Shown: piece by piece, positions 16,844-26,316 of the stretch
Layout of the letters: every line of letters starts with the position of its first letter
Numbering within the stretch: the stretch's first letter is position 1
Origin: Candidatus Omnitrophota bacterium
Lineage (GTDB): Bacteria; Omnitrophota; Omnitrophia; Omnitrophales; Aquincolibacteriaceae
DNA: 42,896 nucleotides
Direction of reading: 5' to 3'
Assembly: GCA_030698625.1 (NCBI GenBank)
Contig: JAUYMS010000038.1
Span: 1 to 42,896, forward strand
Notes under the pieces: model-generated
What the model saw: only the letters and a program-made list of their open reading frames with translations
Databases searched by the model: none
Told to the model about the DNA's origin: nothing
Made by a program: the position numbers and the translations under genes

Positions 16844-16992
16844 GTTTGCCTCCCGTTTCCCCGTTCCGATTTGTAATATGAGTTCTTAAGTCCCTTTATC
16901 GTCAAATCCTCGGGAATTATAACACAGTTTATCACGCTAGCGCAGGACGGCCAGGAAACACTCCTCCAAAACGCGCTGCTACGCTCGGAGTT

Positions 16993-17020
16993 AATTTTTG
17001 GGACTGTCGCCCCAAAAATT
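16993..17020. repeat. Perfect 10-bp stem-loop
   Basis: AATTTTTGGG, loop ACTGTCGC, CCCAAAAATT. On the minus strand the same structure forms. The A/T and G/C blocks are inside the stem and no separate U-tract follows, so an intrinsic terminator is possible only in a weak sense. It separates the lipid-gene operon from the secreted protein gene. Confidence 0.5.
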
Positions 17021-17168
17021 TATCACCTCGTCTCCGCAAGAAGCGCTAATTGTTTTTCCGGGGTATTCCCTGTCCGTCCCTCCTTTTGCCCCAAGCGTCC
17101 CAGGCCTGCGAGGTGAAAACGAGGCTGTCAGAAACATGCGCAGGATTTCTCCGGCCGTATCAGCGAGT

Positions 17169-17201
17169 ATCAAAGTCCCCGGTTCTCAGCAAGACTTTGA
17201 T
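17169..17201 (-). terminator. Possible 3' hairpin of the fadI-to-CYTH operon
   Basis: Perfect 9-bp arms with a 15-nt loop directly after the CYTH stop. It is the right place for an operon end, but no U-run follows, so it may instead protect the 3' end of the mRNA or aid factor-dependent termination. Confidence 0.3.
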
Positions 17202-17209
17202 GCGCAGAA

Positions 17210-17746
17210 CTACCGATCTATCCCAACGCCCCATCGCTTGCCTTGCCTACTCTGCGATAAATCAAGGTAGGTCCGCTCTTCGCGGTCTTCGGCTTTGAGG
17301 CCTAGCTTTTTCTCAATGGCTGCGATTTTGGCCGTCGGCCCTTCTATTTCGACGAACCACCCCACTCCGGCGAGGCGGTCGATGGTCACATGCGCATCTC
17401 TCAGCGCATATTCTTCGCGCATCTTGCTATAGGATGCCGTGACCTCAAATCCGATATTTTTCAAGACGCCCTTCATGCCTTGATAGTCGACGCACAGTTC
17501 CGTCTCCACCCGCTTCTTATACTTCCCCTTCAAGCGCGGGCCTTTAAAAGTAAGTCTGGCGGCACCCGAGCCGTGGCGCCGCAGTCTGAGAACGCATTTT
17601 TTGCCGAGCAGCATTCTGCCGGCATCAAAGAGTTCGTTTCTCTCAAGGCCGGACGCGATCTTGCGGGCATTCATGCGGCCCAGAAGGGTGCGGAATTTCT
17701 TCGGGTTCAGAATTCGGTACTTCTGTTCTATTTCGAATTTTTTCAT
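17210..17746 (-). CDS. CYTH domain protein (CyaB-like cyclase / triphosphatase)
   Basis: The 178-aa protein opens with the family signature ExExK (FEIEQKYRI) and continues with charged strands lining the tunnel: [45 protein letters not shown] and [13 protein letters not shown] proteins bind triphosphates with divalent metals; members include class IV adenylate cyclases, thiamine triphosphatase and tripolyphosphatases. Length and motifs fit the CyaB/ThTPase group, but the reaction cannot be chosen. The ATG overlaps the sugE stop as ATGA, so the two are coupled. A longer frame starting at 18019 is antisense-like noise over sugE and is rejected. Confidence 0.85.
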   Translation of the reverse strand: MKKFEIEQKYRILNPKKFRTLLGRMNARKIASGLERNELFDAGRMLLGKKCVLRLRRHGSGAARLTFKGPRLKGKYKKRVETELCVDYQGMKGVLKNIGFEVTASYSKMREEYALRDAHVTIDRLAGVGWFVEIEGPTAKIAAIEKKLGLKAEDREERTYLDLSQSRQGKRWGVGIDR

Positions 17747-18063
17747 GCGGGGGTCAATATTTTTAAGCCGACAATACCGGCGACAATGAGGACGAGACAG
17801 AGCATACGAAAGACCGACGCGGATTCTCCCAGAAGCAGGATTCCGAAAACAACGGTACCGATCACACCGATGCCCGTCCACACCGCATAAGCGGTCCCTA
17901 CCGGGATCACTTTGATGGCCTGCGCAAGCAGGTAGATACTGAGGAGTGCTGCGACGCCGGTCATGACTGAAGGCCAGAGGCGGGTAAATCCTTGCGTGTA
18001 TTTCATCCCTACGGCCCAAACAACTTCAAGAACACCCGCTAGTAGTAGCGCTACCCACGCCAT
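17743..18063 (-). CDS. sugE: SMR family guanidinium exporter SugE/Gdx
   Basis: The protein has 106 aa and four membrane helices. Glu13 in [12 protein letters not shown] is the proton- and substrate-binding acid, and [11 protein letters not shown] is the SugE/Gdx signature that separates this group from EmrE-type drug pumps. Gdx proteins work as antiparallel dimers exchanging guanidinium for protons. Expression is often under a guanidine riboswitch, but no leader sits here: the gene starts 17 bp after the transporter stop with its own GGGGAG ribosome site. Being inside an operon with lipid genes is unusual for a Gdx. Confidence 0.92.
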   Translation of the reverse strand: MAWVALLLAGVLEVVWAVGMKYTQGFTRLWPSVMTGVAALLSIYLLAQAIKVIPVGTAYAVWTGIGVIGTVVFGILLLGESASVFRMLCLVLIVAGIVGLKILTPA

Positions 18064-18080
18064 AACAATGCTCCCCGGGC

Positions 18081-20297
18081 CTAGTTACGCCAAAAGGCAA
18101 ACCGGCTTCGTCTGGGTTTCGGTTCGTCCGACGCAGAGCCTTCCCCTTCGCCGTCTTCGTCTGCGCCTGTGCTTCCCGCAAGGGTCGGCAGCACCACCAG
18201 CGCCGCGATGGCCGACATGATGCTTCCCGATACGACGGCAATACCGAATCGCTGTGTCGGGGGAAAATAGGAGAGCATAAAAATAGCGAAACCCGCGCAC
18301 ACAATACTCATCGAAGTTAATACAGGCTTCCACAGGCGAGCGGAAGTCTCCGACCAGGCAAGCGAGAGACTCTTCTCATGCTCCTTGTGAAGGCGCCGAG
18401 CCATGACAACCATGTGAATCATGGCATCCACACCCATCGCAATCGCAAGATTGGTGGCGGGTGCGGAAATCATGTCGAGCGGGATCTTGAGATGCCCGAT
18501 AAGACCCAGCAGCCCTACCGGAATGGCGACAAGACTGACGAACAGCGCCCCGGTAACAAAGATCGATTGCGAGAGGGCAAGCCCGATAAGAAAGAAAAGC
18601 GCGAGCAGAATCCCCAGACCAATGAAAAGACTCGAGAGGACAAGGCTCCCGAGTTCCCCCTGTAGGAGATAGAGACCTCCGACAATCTCAGGCACGAAAC
18701 CCTTGGCCCAAATGGTCGTCTTGATCCTTTCGATCGCCGCCATGCGCGGTTCCTCCCGGTAAAGAGCTTTCATGCGAAGGAGCAACAGACTCCGCTTTCG
18801 GTCCCCGGAGACAAACTGCTGAGAAATGCCTCCGTATTCGGGCCGCTCCAGATGCTTCAGAATGCGCTCCCAACTCACCATGAATCTCGGCAGCGGCACA
18901 CGCGCGCGCGCCTCAGCCATGATCAGCGGAACGGAAACAACGCTTCCGATCGCCGGATACTGTTCCAAACGCTCATGTAACTGCGTCAGGTTTTCGTAAG
19001 TCTCCTGTTGATTGAACCGGCGTCCCTTTTCGTCGTGAATAACAATCTTAAGGACGCTGCTCCCCCAGTTGCGGTCGATATAATCCAGGCCTTCGCGAAG
19101 CGCGGACCCTTCCTTGAAGTAGGACAACAGATGCGGATCGTTATTGATCGAGCGAAGCCCGAGCCCTGTCCCGATCACGACAAAAAAAACAAGGGCCATC
19201 AACACCGGATGCCGGCGCGAAAAAAAGTGCGTCAGCGGCGCTAGAATCGGTTTCGCGGTCTTCAGCAGTTGAGTCGGCCTCGCCTTCCAACGTAGAAACC
19301 ACGGATAAAATAGATAGGCCGAAGCGAATGCTATCAGGGTTCCGACGGATCCGGTAATCCCCAGTCTCCGAAACGGCGCAGCCTCGACAAAGATCAGGGT
19401 CACAAACCCCAGAAAAGTCGTGAACATACTCCAAAAGGAGGGCCGAAAAGTCATCTTCACGGCCTCCCACGCCGGATCTCCCCTATACGTTTGGGGGTCT
19501 TCCACGATATGCTTCCAGTTGAAGGTCATGTAAGCGATGTGGGATAGTGTCAGCACGAAGACGATCGTCGTCAGGTTGGCCGTTAGCGGCCCGATGCTGA
19601 TATGGAGCCAGTGGGCCGCAAAGAGCGTCGCAATACTGGCATTGGTGCAAGCCACGATTGTGCCCACAAGAATACGCAGCGAATGAAAAATGCTCAACAT
19701 GACCAGCGTAAAAATGGCAAGCGCGGCAACGCTGAAAACCTGGAAGTCGCGCACCAGGTAGCGGCGTATCAAATCGATGACGTAGGGCGACCCTGAAATA
19801 ATCGCGCGGAAATTCTTATCCTCGTAATGTTCCGCGATCTGCTCGATCTGAGTGAAAATCTCAGGGCCCAATTCCTCGTAGGTAAACAATAGAATCAGAG
19901 TCGACTGCCCGTCTTTGGAAAAGACCACCCTCTTCCACAGAGGGCTTGATGCCGCCTGTGCCGGGCTCTTGGGCCCTAGCGTTAGCGATTGAGCCGCAAA
20001 AAAAGACGGCATCCCTAGAAGGTCGATGGTGAGGTTGCGAATCTTTTCTTCATATTCCGGAGAGCCGACTCGGCCTCGCACGGCCAACGCGATCTGTTCC
20101 GGCTCGGGGAAGATCTGGGCAATCTTGTGGTCTTCGCGGTAAGCCGGATCGTCCTCAGAAAAAAAGAATTGGGATTCAACTTTAGGCTGCAGGTCGACGA
20201 TCTCGAAAAGAAGCTTGCCCGAAAATACCGTAACCGCAACCAGCGCAAGCGGTATGATCGCCAGTGAAAGCTTCGCAAGGATGTTTTTAAAGCCCAT
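18081..20297 (-). CDS. MMPL/RND superfamily exporter, lipid-type
   Basis: This 738-aa protein repeats the RND half-unit twice: one N-terminal helix, a large periplasmic domain (about 32-190), five helices, then a second periplasmic domain and five more helices. [15 protein letters not shown] and [18 protein letters not shown] are the two TM4-type motifs, as in MMPL/Patched-like exporters of lipids and hopanoids rather than drug pumps of about 1050 aa. The C-terminal tail is acidic then basic ([16 protein letters not shown]). It starts 18 bp after fadJ with a GAGG ribosome site. The link to fatty-acid genes suggests a lipid or fatty-acid derivative as cargo, which is inference. Confidence 0.85.
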   Translation of the reverse strand: MGFKNILAKLSLAIIPLALVAVTVFSGKLLFEIVDLQPKVESQFFFSEDDPAYREDHKIAQIFPEPEQIALAVRGRVGSPEYEEKIRNLTIDLLGMPSFFAAQSLTLGPKSPAQAASSPLWKRVVFSKDGQSTLILLFTYEELGPEIFTQIEQIAEHYEDKNFRAIISGSPYVIDLIRRYLVRDFQVFSVAALAIFTLVMLSIFHSLRILVGTIVACTNASIATLFAAHWLHISIGPLTANLTTIVFVLTLSHIAYMTFNWKHIVEDPQTYRGDPAWEAVKMTFRPSFWSMFTTFLGFVTLIFVEAAPFRRLGITGSVGTLIAFASAYLFYPWFLRWKARPTQLLKTAKPILAPLTHFFSRRHPVLMALVFFVVIGTGLGLRSINNDPHLLSYFKEGSALREGLDYIDRNWGSSVLKIVIHDEKGRRFNQQETYENLTQLHERLEQYPAIGSVVSVPLIMAEARARVPLPRFMVSWERILKHLERPEYGGISQQFVSGDRKRSLLLLRMKALYREEPRMAAIERIKTTIWAKGFVPEIVGGLYLLQGELGSLVLSSLFIGLGILLALFFLIGLALSQSIFVTGALFVSLVAIPVGLLGLIGHLKIPLDMISAPATNLAIAMGVDAMIHMVVMARRLHKEHEKSLSLAWSETSARLWKPVLTSMSIVCAGFAIFMLSYFPPTQRFGIAVVSGSIMSAIAALVVLPTLAGSTGADEDGEGEGSASDEPKPRRSRFAFWRN

Positions 20298-20315
20298 GCG
20301 GAAATCCCTCGGTGA

Positions 20316-22466
20316 CTACTGGGTAAAGAAACCGCTGTTGTTTTCGGCGAGTTTTTCGAGAAAAGGGGCGGGGGCAAAACGTTCCGCGTCGATCGTCTCC
20401 TGAAAACGCTTAAGGTCCCGGACAATATTTGCGGCTCCGACGGAGTCGGCATAAGCAAGAAGCCCTGCGCGAAACGGCGGAAACCCCGTTCCCATAACCA
20501 TCCCGATATCCACGGTTGCGGGTCCGTCAATAATCTTTTCATCGAGGCAGCGAGCAGCCTCGTTGATCATGATATAGACCATGCGCTTCAAAATATCTTC
20601 AGGTGAAGGAGTCGCCCCTGTTGCCTTGCCGAACGTCACGCCCGGGTTGAGATCTTTCTTACCGGCACGATACCGGTAAAATCCACTTCCCGACTTGACT
20701 CCGAGAAAACCCTTTTTGTAGACAGTTTCTAAAATGGGGGCGACTTTCATTCGGTCTCCGAAGGCCGCGTGCAAAATATGCGCGACCTTGTAACCGACGT
20801 CGATTCCTACCTGGTCGGTCAACTCCACCGGCCCCATCGGCATGCCGAAATCCCTGGCAATCTTGTCGATAACGTCGGGCGTCAGGCCTTCCTGCATCAT
20901 ATAAGCCGACTCGTTCAAATACGGAAGCAGAAGACGGTTCACCAAGAATCCGGGAGCATCTTTAACCACAATCACCGTCTTACCCAGGCCGCGGGCAAAT
21001 TGGACGGTCCTTTCTACGGTCTCATCCGATGTCTGCGAAGCGCGAATGACCTCCACGAGCGGCATGCGGTGAACCGGGTTGAAAAAATGAAGCCCGACAA
21101 CCCGCGCCGGATTTTTGCATACAGACGCCATCTCGGTAATCGAAAGCGAAGACGTGTTGGATGTCAGGACCGCATCAGGCGAAGCAATCTCGCTCAGTTC
21201 GGCGAAGACCTTCTTCTTGATGTCCATATTCTCCACGACGGCTTCCACCAGCATGTCTGCGGATTTCAAACCGGCGTTGGTCAATCCGACTGAAATCAAC
21301 CCCATCTTATATTCCAAGTCGTGCTTTTTAATTTTCCGCCGCTTGAGTGCGCCGTCAAAGACCCGCCGGGCCTCCCGGAGGGCACCGCCGAGCGCCTCTT
21401 CATTAATATCTTTAATGCGGACTGGGATATTCTTAGAGCTGACAAGCTGAGCAATGCCGCCGCCCATGACACCCGCCCCGACAATGCCGCATTTCTTTAC
21501 CTTTGCGCTCGGGACCTTGGCGGCGGTCCACGCGTACTTCTTGTACTTCTCACTCAAGAAAAAAAGCTTGATCAGGTTTTTCGAAACCTCAGTTACCGCC
21601 AGCTTTGCAAAATGCTTACTCTCAAGCTTGTAAGCGCGAGAGGGGTTCTTGCCGTATGTTTTTTGCAGAAGATCGAGAATCTCGACCGGCGCCGGGTAAA
21701 ATCCCTTTGTCTTCTTCAACACGTCTTTGCGGGCCTTGCCGAAAACAATCCGTCTTCCGGCCGGCGTCTTTTCCAGAAACCAATTGACGAAATGAGTCTT
21801 CCCCTTCTTCCGCATCGCGCCCGGTACCTGCGCGATGAGATCCTTGGCGAAATGGATCGTGTCTTCAAGGAGACTCTTTTCGGCAAAGAGTTTGTCGACC
21901 ATGCCGTACCGCAGAGCGTCCTCAGCGGAGACAATACGGCCGGCAAGAATGAGCGGGAGTGCCTTCAAGAGACCGAGGAGCTTGGGTAAACGAATACTGC
22001 CGCCAAAGCCGGGAAGGATTCCCAGATTCACTTCCGGAAGACCGATCTTAACATTGGGCGAAAACGACGCCACCCGGTAATCCGCAGCCAGGGCCAATTC
22101 ATAACCGCCTCCGAGACAAGCCCCGTTAATGACCGCAATCGTCGGCATGGGGAGGTCTTCAAGCATCTGCAGCACCACTTTGCCTTGGTGGGCCTTGTCA
22201 AAGGCTTCCTGCTCTGTCGAAATGCCTTCTATCTCGCGGATGTCGGCACCCGCAATAAAGATGCGCTTCTTCGCGCTCGTAATAATAAGGGCCTTCAGAT
22301 CTTTGCGCCGCGCGATGGCGGCAACATGATCCCTGAATTCGGCAATATTCCCGGAGGTCAGGACATTGACCTCGGTCGCGGCCTGGTCGAGCTCGAGAAT
22401 GCCGATTCCCTTTTCTTCCCGCAGCTTCCAAGCCTGCGGACTTACCTGTGTCTCAGCGGTTGGCAT
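20316..22466 (-). CDS. fadJ: Fatty-acid oxidation multifunctional enzyme (enoyl-CoA hydratase / 3-hydroxyacyl-CoA dehydrogenase)
   Basis: This is a 716-aa FadB/FadJ-type alpha subunit. The N-terminal crotonase domain has IAGADIREIEG and NGACLGGGYELALAADYR, with the oxyanion hole and catalytic acid region. The dehydrogenase domain begins near residue 330 with the NAD loop GAGVMGGGIAQL, followed by LHFFNPVHRMPLVEV carrying the catalytic His, and a C-terminal dimer domain (DQVGIDVGYKVAHIL). It hydrates and oxidises 2-enoyl-CoA in beta-oxidation. The start at 22466 overlaps the thiolase stop as TGATG, a classic coupling site. The thiolase-first order and lengths resemble fadIJ rather than fadBA. 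Confidence 0.92.
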   Translation of the reverse strand: MPTAETQVSPQAWKLREEKGIGILELDQAATEVNVLTSGNIAEFRDHVAAIARRKDLKALIITSAKKRIFIAGADIREIEGISTEQEAFDKAHQGKVVLQMLEDLPMPTIAVINGACLGGGYELALAADYRVASFSPNVKIGLPEVNLGILPGFGGSIRLPKLLGLLKALPLILAGRIVSAEDALRYGMVDKLFAEKSLLEDTIHFAKDLIAQVPGAMRKKGKTHFVNWFLEKTPAGRRIVFGKARKDVLKKTKGFYPAPVEILDLLQKTYGKNPSRAYKLESKHFAKLAVTEVSKNLIKLFFLSEKYKKYAWTAAKVPSAKVKKCGIVGAGVMGGGIAQLVSSKNIPVRIKDINEEALGGALREARRVFDGALKRRKIKKHDLEYKMGLISVGLTNAGLKSADMLVEAVVENMDIKKKVFAELSEIASPDAVLTSNTSSLSITEMASVCKNPARVVGLHFFNPVHRMPLVEVIRASQTSDETVERTVQFARGLGKTVIVVKDAPGFLVNRLLLPYLNESAYMMQEGLTPDVIDKIARDFGMPMGPVELTDQVGIDVGYKVAHILHAAFGDRMKVAPILETVYKKGFLGVKSGSGFYRYRAGKKDLNPGVTFGKATGATPSPEDILKRMVYIMINEAARCLDEKIIDGPATVDIGMVMGTGFPPFRAGLLAYADSVGAANIVRDLKRFQETIDAERFAPAPFLEKLAENNSGFFTQ

Positions 22467-23746
22467 CAGTTCCTCTCCAAAATGAGCGCGCTTCCCTGCC
22501 CGCCGCCCACACACAGGGAAACCAAGCCCCGTTTAAGCGAACGACGCTTCAATTCCTTTAAACAGGTCAACACCAGCCGTGCTCCGGTCACACCCACCGG
22601 GTGGCCGAGGGCGATCCCGCCGCCGTTGACATTGAGCCGTTCGGGATCGATTTCACCGACCGGCGCCCTACCCGAAAAATTTTCTTCGGCAAACTTTTTA
22701 GACGCGAGGGCCTCGACTGATGCCAGGACCTGCGCGGCAAAGGCCTCGTTAATTTCAAAAAGGTCGATCTCTTTTAGGGATAGGCCCGACTTCCTCAGCA
22801 CTTTTTCGATGGCAAAGGCAGGACCCATTCCCATCTCGCTGGGCTCCAGCCCGACATACTCATATTCGCGAAGCGTACCGAGGATCTCATACCCCATCGC
22901 TTTGGCCTTGGCCTCATCCATGACCAGAAGCGCACATGCCCCGTCGGTAATCTGCGAGGCATTGCCCGCCGTCACTGTTCCGGAGCGGCGGTCGAAAATC
23001 GTTCTTAGTTTCGCGAGCGCCTCGATGCTTTGGTTCTCACGCGGACCGTTGTCGTCCTGAACATATTTGCCGTACTTCGGAGAAATATGAACGGTCATGA
23101 TTTCCTCCCGCAATAGCCCCCGGGCCATAACGGCCTTCTTATGACTCTGTACGGCGAACTCGTCCTGCCTTGCGCGCAGCACTCCGAATTTCTTCGCCAC
23201 GACTTCGGCTGTTTCTCCCATATTGAGACCGCACACGGGGTCCGTAAGTGCCAACTGTAAAGCGGCAACAGGTTTAAAGTGTCTCGGGCGCATCCCGGCG
23301 ACAATGCCGAGTTTTTGAGACAGGGTTTTCGCTCTCGAAAGTTTCAGCAGTAACGTCGACATTTCCTTCGTAAAGGTGAAAGGGGCATTTGACATGGATT
23401 CGGCACCGCCGGCAATGACGATTTCATCGACGCCCGCGCGAATCTTCTCGGCGGCGCTGGTCAGGGCCTCAAATCCCGAGGCACAATTGCGGTTAACCGT
23501 GTAGGCCTTCTTATCCTTTGGGATTCCGGCATAAAGGCTGATGACGCGCGCGACATTTGCGGCGTCGATCGGCTGGCCGACACAGCCCATTATAACTTCA
23601 TCAACATTTTCCGGATTAAAGTCAGTGCGTTGGAGCAGTTCGGTAACACACATGGCGCCCAGCCTCTGAGCAGGCAGGCGGTCAAAATGCGTCCAGGCCT
23701 TTACGAACGGTGTTCGAACACCGTCGACGATGGCGATTTTCTTCAC
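22466..23746 (-). CDS. fadI: 3-ketoacyl-CoA thiolase
   Basis: This 426-aa thiolase makes acetyl-CoA plus a shortened acyl-CoA. Cys88 in VNRNCASGFEAL is the acyl-accepting cysteine; GGGIALGHPVGVTGAR holds the conserved His and LCVGGGQGSAL the second catalytic cysteine. AKTLSQKLG and an inserted loop make it closer to the FadI type than to short biosynthetic thiolases. It starts with GTG after an AGGA ribosome site 7 nt upstream. It opens a five-gene operon with fadJ, the RND exporter, sugE and the CYTH gene. Confidence 0.92.
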   Translation of the reverse strand: MKKIAIVDGVRTPFVKAWTHFDRLPAQRLGAMCVTELLQRTDFNPENVDEVIMGCVGQPIDAANVARVISLYAGIPKDKKAYTVNRNCASGFEALTSAAEKIRAGVDEIVIAGGAESMSNAPFTFTKEMSTLLLKLSRAKTLSQKLGIVAGMRPRHFKPVAALQLALTDPVCGLNMGETAEVVAKKFGVLRARQDEFAVQSHKKAVMARGLLREEIMTVHISPKYGKYVQDDNGPRENQSIEALAKLRTIFDRRSGTVTAGNASQITDGACALLVMDEAKAKAMGYEILGTLREYEYVGLEPSEMGMGPAFAIEKVLRKSGLSLKEIDLFEINEAFAAQVLASVEALASKKFAEENFSGRAPVGEIDPERLNVNGGGIALGHPVGVTGARLVLTCLKELKRRSLKRGLVSLCVGGGQGSALILERN

Positions 23747-23857
23747 GCGGCTTTCCTATCTATAAGGCTTTGATCCAGTTCCCAGGGTGTTACTTATGTT
23801 ATCTATTCTAGCGGATTCCGCCGCCAAAGGCTAACGGAAGCTTTTGCTCCCTACAGG

Positions 23858-24466
23858 CTAGTGTTTCTTGATCTTAACCACACAGTCCGGGCATATTCCG
23901 TGAGAGAACCTCGCCTCAGAAATCTCTTCGAAGTAGTCCTCGACCTTCTTCCAATAACCGTCATCATTGCGGATGCTTTTGCAATAAGCGCAGATAGGAA
24001 GCAGGCCCGTCAGGGTCTTCACTTTACTCAAGGCCTCTTCCAGTTTTTTGATAATGAATGCCTTCTCAAGGGCTGTGCGCTTGCGCTCGATAGCATAGCG
24101 AAGAACCCGCGACAGCACTTTCTCGTCGAACCCGCCCTTCACCAAATAATCCTGCGCGCCCCTGCGCACGGCTTCCAGCCCCAGGGATTCATCGACATAC
24201 CCGGTAAGCACAACTATCGCCGCACTCTCCGCATGTTCGTTGATCCGGACGACGGTTTCGATCCCACGGCTATCAGGTAACTGGAGATCCAAAAGGATGA
24301 CGTCATAATCGCGCTGTTTGAGGAGGGTGACTGCGTCTCGGACGGTATGTGTGGAGGTAACTGTGACCTTCTTGCTAAAAACCCGATTGAGGGTCATCTG
24401 CATGACCGTAATGTAGTTCTCTTCGTCTTCGACAAAAAGCAATCGTAACGGTGCGCCTTCGCTCAT
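23858..24466 (-). CDS. Response regulator with C-terminal Cys-rich segment
   Basis: The 202-aa protein has a REC domain at residues 8-125 (acidic pocket FVEDE, phosphoacceptor Asp60 in VILLDLQLPDS, Thr in VVLTGYVDE, Lys in YLVKGG), a coiled-coil linker (ALEKAFIIKKLEEALSK) and a tail with LLPICAYCKSIRND and HGICPDC. The tail is the Cys-x2-Cys pair motif common at the ends of proteobacterial sensor proteins; four Cys could bind zinc. It is not a DNA-binding domain. GGGGAT precedes the ATG, and the leader has a small ACCGCC/GGCGGT stem at 24509-24524. No kinase gene is next to it. Confidence 0.85.
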   Translation of the reverse strand: MSEGAPLRLLFVEDEENYITVMQMTLNRVFSKKVTVTSTHTVRDAVTLLKQRDYDVILLDLQLPDSRGIETVVRINEHAESAAIVVLTGYVDESLGLEAVRRGAQDYLVKGGFDEKVLSRVLRYAIERKRTALEKAFIIKKLEEALSKVKTLTGLLPICAYCKSIRNDDGYWKKVEDYFEEISEARFSHGICPDCVVKIKKH

Positions 24467-24596
24467 AAATCATCCCCTTTACTGGTTGCGACGCGGGTTA
24501 CATTGCGAACCGCCTCATGGCGGTCTTCTATAAGCTCTATATATAAGGATACTTGTGGAATCCGGGATAAGCAAATGGCGTATTGCGTGCAGACGG

Positions 24597-26234
24597 CTAT
24601 TCTTCGTCGGAAGCCGTGGGCGCCGTTCTGAGGCTTGCGAAAAAATCGTTCCCTTTGTCATCGCAGACGATAAAGGCGGGAAAGTCCTTCACCTGAATTT
24701 TGCGGACCGCTTCCATGCCCAGTTCTTCAAAATCTACGATCTCGACGGCCTTGATATTCTCTTTGGCGAGAATCGCGGCCGGCCCGCCGACGGAACCGAC
24801 GTAGAATCCCCCGTATTTCTTACAGGCTTTACTGACGGCCGGTGAACGGTTCCCCTTTGCCAGCATAATCATGGAACCGCCATGAGACATAAACTCGTCG
24901 ACGTACACATCCATCCGGCCCGCCGTCGTCGGCCCGAAACTCCCGGTCACCATACCGGCGGGCGTCTTCGCCGGACCGGCATAATAAATCGGGTGCTGCT
25001 TCAGGTACTCAGGCATGGGTTTGCCTTCATCGAGCATCTTCTTGATTCGTGCGTGGGCGACATCCCGGGCTACGATGAGCGTCCCGTTCAGCGCCAACCT
25101 CGTCTTGACAGGATATTGAGAGAGTTCTCCGAGGATCTCTTTCATAGGCCGGTCGAGATCGATTGCCACCGGCGCCTGGCTCTGCAGGGTCTGCTTGGCC
25201 GGAAGAAAGCGCTCTGGTTTCTTGTCGAGCTCCTCCAGGTAGATGCCGCCGGCGGTAATCTTCGCCTTGATATTGCGGTCCGCGCTGCAGCTCACTCCCA
25301 AGCCGACCGGGCAGGAGGCCGCATGGCGCGGCAGCCTGACAACTCGAATATCGTGCGCCAGGTATTTACCGCCGAACTGGGCCCCGATTCCCGTGTTGCG
25401 TGATAATTGCATAACCTTCTTTTCCCATTCGGGATCGCGGAAGGCCTGTCCGCCTTCATTGCCGGCCGTCGGCAGTTCGTCATAATAACCTGCGCTCGCG
25501 AGCTTCACCGCTTTCAGGGTGGCCTCGGCGCTTGTGCCGCCGATGACGACCGCAATGTGATACGGGGGGCAAGCGGCCGTGCCCAGGGAAAAAAGCTTAT
25601 CCGCTAAAAAATCCGCGAGTGTCTTTTCGTTCAAAAGCGACTTCGACATCTGGTAGAGGAAAGTCTTGTTGGCCGACCCGCCGCCCTTCGCGAGAAACAA
25701 AAACCGGTATTCGTTTCCGGGCACACTGTGAATATCAATTTGCGCCGGGAGATTGGTCGCCGAATTTATTTCGTTAAAAAAACTCATGGGAATCATCTGG
25801 GAGTAACGGAGATTCTTCTGCTGATAAGTTTCGTAGATACCTTGCGACAAAGACTCCTCATCGCAGGCGTTCGTCCAGACACCCTCACCCTTCTTCGCAT
25901 AAACGACCGCTGTGCCGGTATCCTGGCAGGAAGGCAGCTCGCCTTTTGCCGCGACGACAGCATTCTGCAGAAGTGTGAGAGCCACGAACCGGTCGTTGTC
26001 GGAGGCCTCGGGGTCGTCGAGAATAGCGGCCACCTTTGCGAGATGCGCGGTCCTCAAATAAAAGGAAACGTCGCTGAAGGCTTCGCGCGCAAGTATTGTA
26101 AGGGCTTGGGGATCGACGTGCAGGACTTCGCGCCCCCCGATCTTTTCGGTGCGTATGTAATCCTTGGTGAGAAGGCGGTAGGGGGTATCGTCGGCGGCCA
26201 GAGGAAAAGGGTCTTGATACTTAAATTTCGCCAT
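24597..26234 (-). CDS. fumA: Class I fumarate hydratase (4Fe-4S)
   Basis: The 545-aa protein is a homodimeric iron-sulfur fumarase of the FumA/FumB type, which hydrates fumarate to malate in the TCA cycle. The three cluster cysteines fall at Cys103 (PSCQDTG), Cys222 ([14 protein letters not shown]) and Cys316 (VSCSADRN), each two residues earlier than the known ligands of E. coli FumA. Length also agrees. Class I enzymes are oxygen-sensitive, so the organism probably meets low-oxygen conditions at least sometimes. No ribosome site precedes the ATG; a promoter ends 7 nt upstream. Confidence 0.93.
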   Translation of the reverse strand: MAKFKYQDPFPLAADDTPYRLLTKDYIRTEKIGGREVLHVDPQALTILAREAFSDVSFYLRTAHLAKVAAILDDPEASDNDRFVALTLLQNAVVAAKGELPSCQDTGTAVVYAKKGEGVWTNACDEESLSQGIYETYQQKNLRYSQMIPMSFFNEINSATNLPAQIDIHSVPGNEYRFLFLAKGGGSANKTFLYQMSKSLLNEKTLADFLADKLFSLGTAACPPYHIAVVIGGTSAEATLKAVKLASAGYYDELPTAGNEGGQAFRDPEWEKKVMQLSRNTGIGAQFGGKYLAHDIRVVRLPRHAASCPVGLGVSCSADRNIKAKITAGGIYLEELDKKPERFLPAKQTLQSQAPVAIDLDRPMKEILGELSQYPVKTRLALNGTLIVARDVAHARIKKMLDEGKPMPEYLKQHPIYYAGPAKTPAGMVTGSFGPTTAGRMDVYVDEFMSHGGSMIMLAKGNRSPAVSKACKKYGGFYVGSVGGPAAILAKENIKAVEIVDFEELGMEAVRKIQVKDFPAFIVCDDKGNDFFASLRTAPTASDEE

Positions 26235-26241
26235 GGCTACT

Positions 26242-26270
26242 ATTGTCGATCAAATCGGGGAGAACTTCAA
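26242..26270 (-). promoter_or_regulatory. Probable promoter of the fumarase gene
   Basis: -35 TTGAAG (26265-26270), 17-bp spacer and -10 GACAAT (26242-26247), ending 7 nt before the ATG, so the transcript would start at or next to the start codon. Confidence 0.4.
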
Positions 26271-26316
26271 TCCTCATTTCTCCCATATACCTCGGCCGTC
26301 TCTCTTGGTCTCCTCA

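Larger units (their letters stand above)
16844..17209. other. 366-bp intergenic region with two hairpins
   Basis: No gene is supported here. It holds a perfect 10-bp stem (16993-17002 with 17011-17020, arms AATTTTTGGG/CCCAAAAATT, 8-nt loop) and a perfect 9-bp stem (17169-17177 with 17193-17201, arms ATCAAAGTC/GACTTTGAT, 15-nt loop). The second starts 9 bp past the CYTH stop codon. TTGACG on the minus strand near 16900 may belong to a weak promoter for the secreted protein gene. A 60-codon minus frame at 16991-17173 has no protein-like features. Confidence 0.5.

Noticed and set aside
17747-18019. 91-codon N-terminal extension of the CYTH gene
   Set aside because: It runs over sugE in another frame; the ExExK signature starts at the ATG at 17746, which overlaps the sugE stop.
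17743-18063. Guanidine riboswitch before sugE
   Set aside because: Only 17 bp separate sugE from the upstream gene, too short for a riboswitch.
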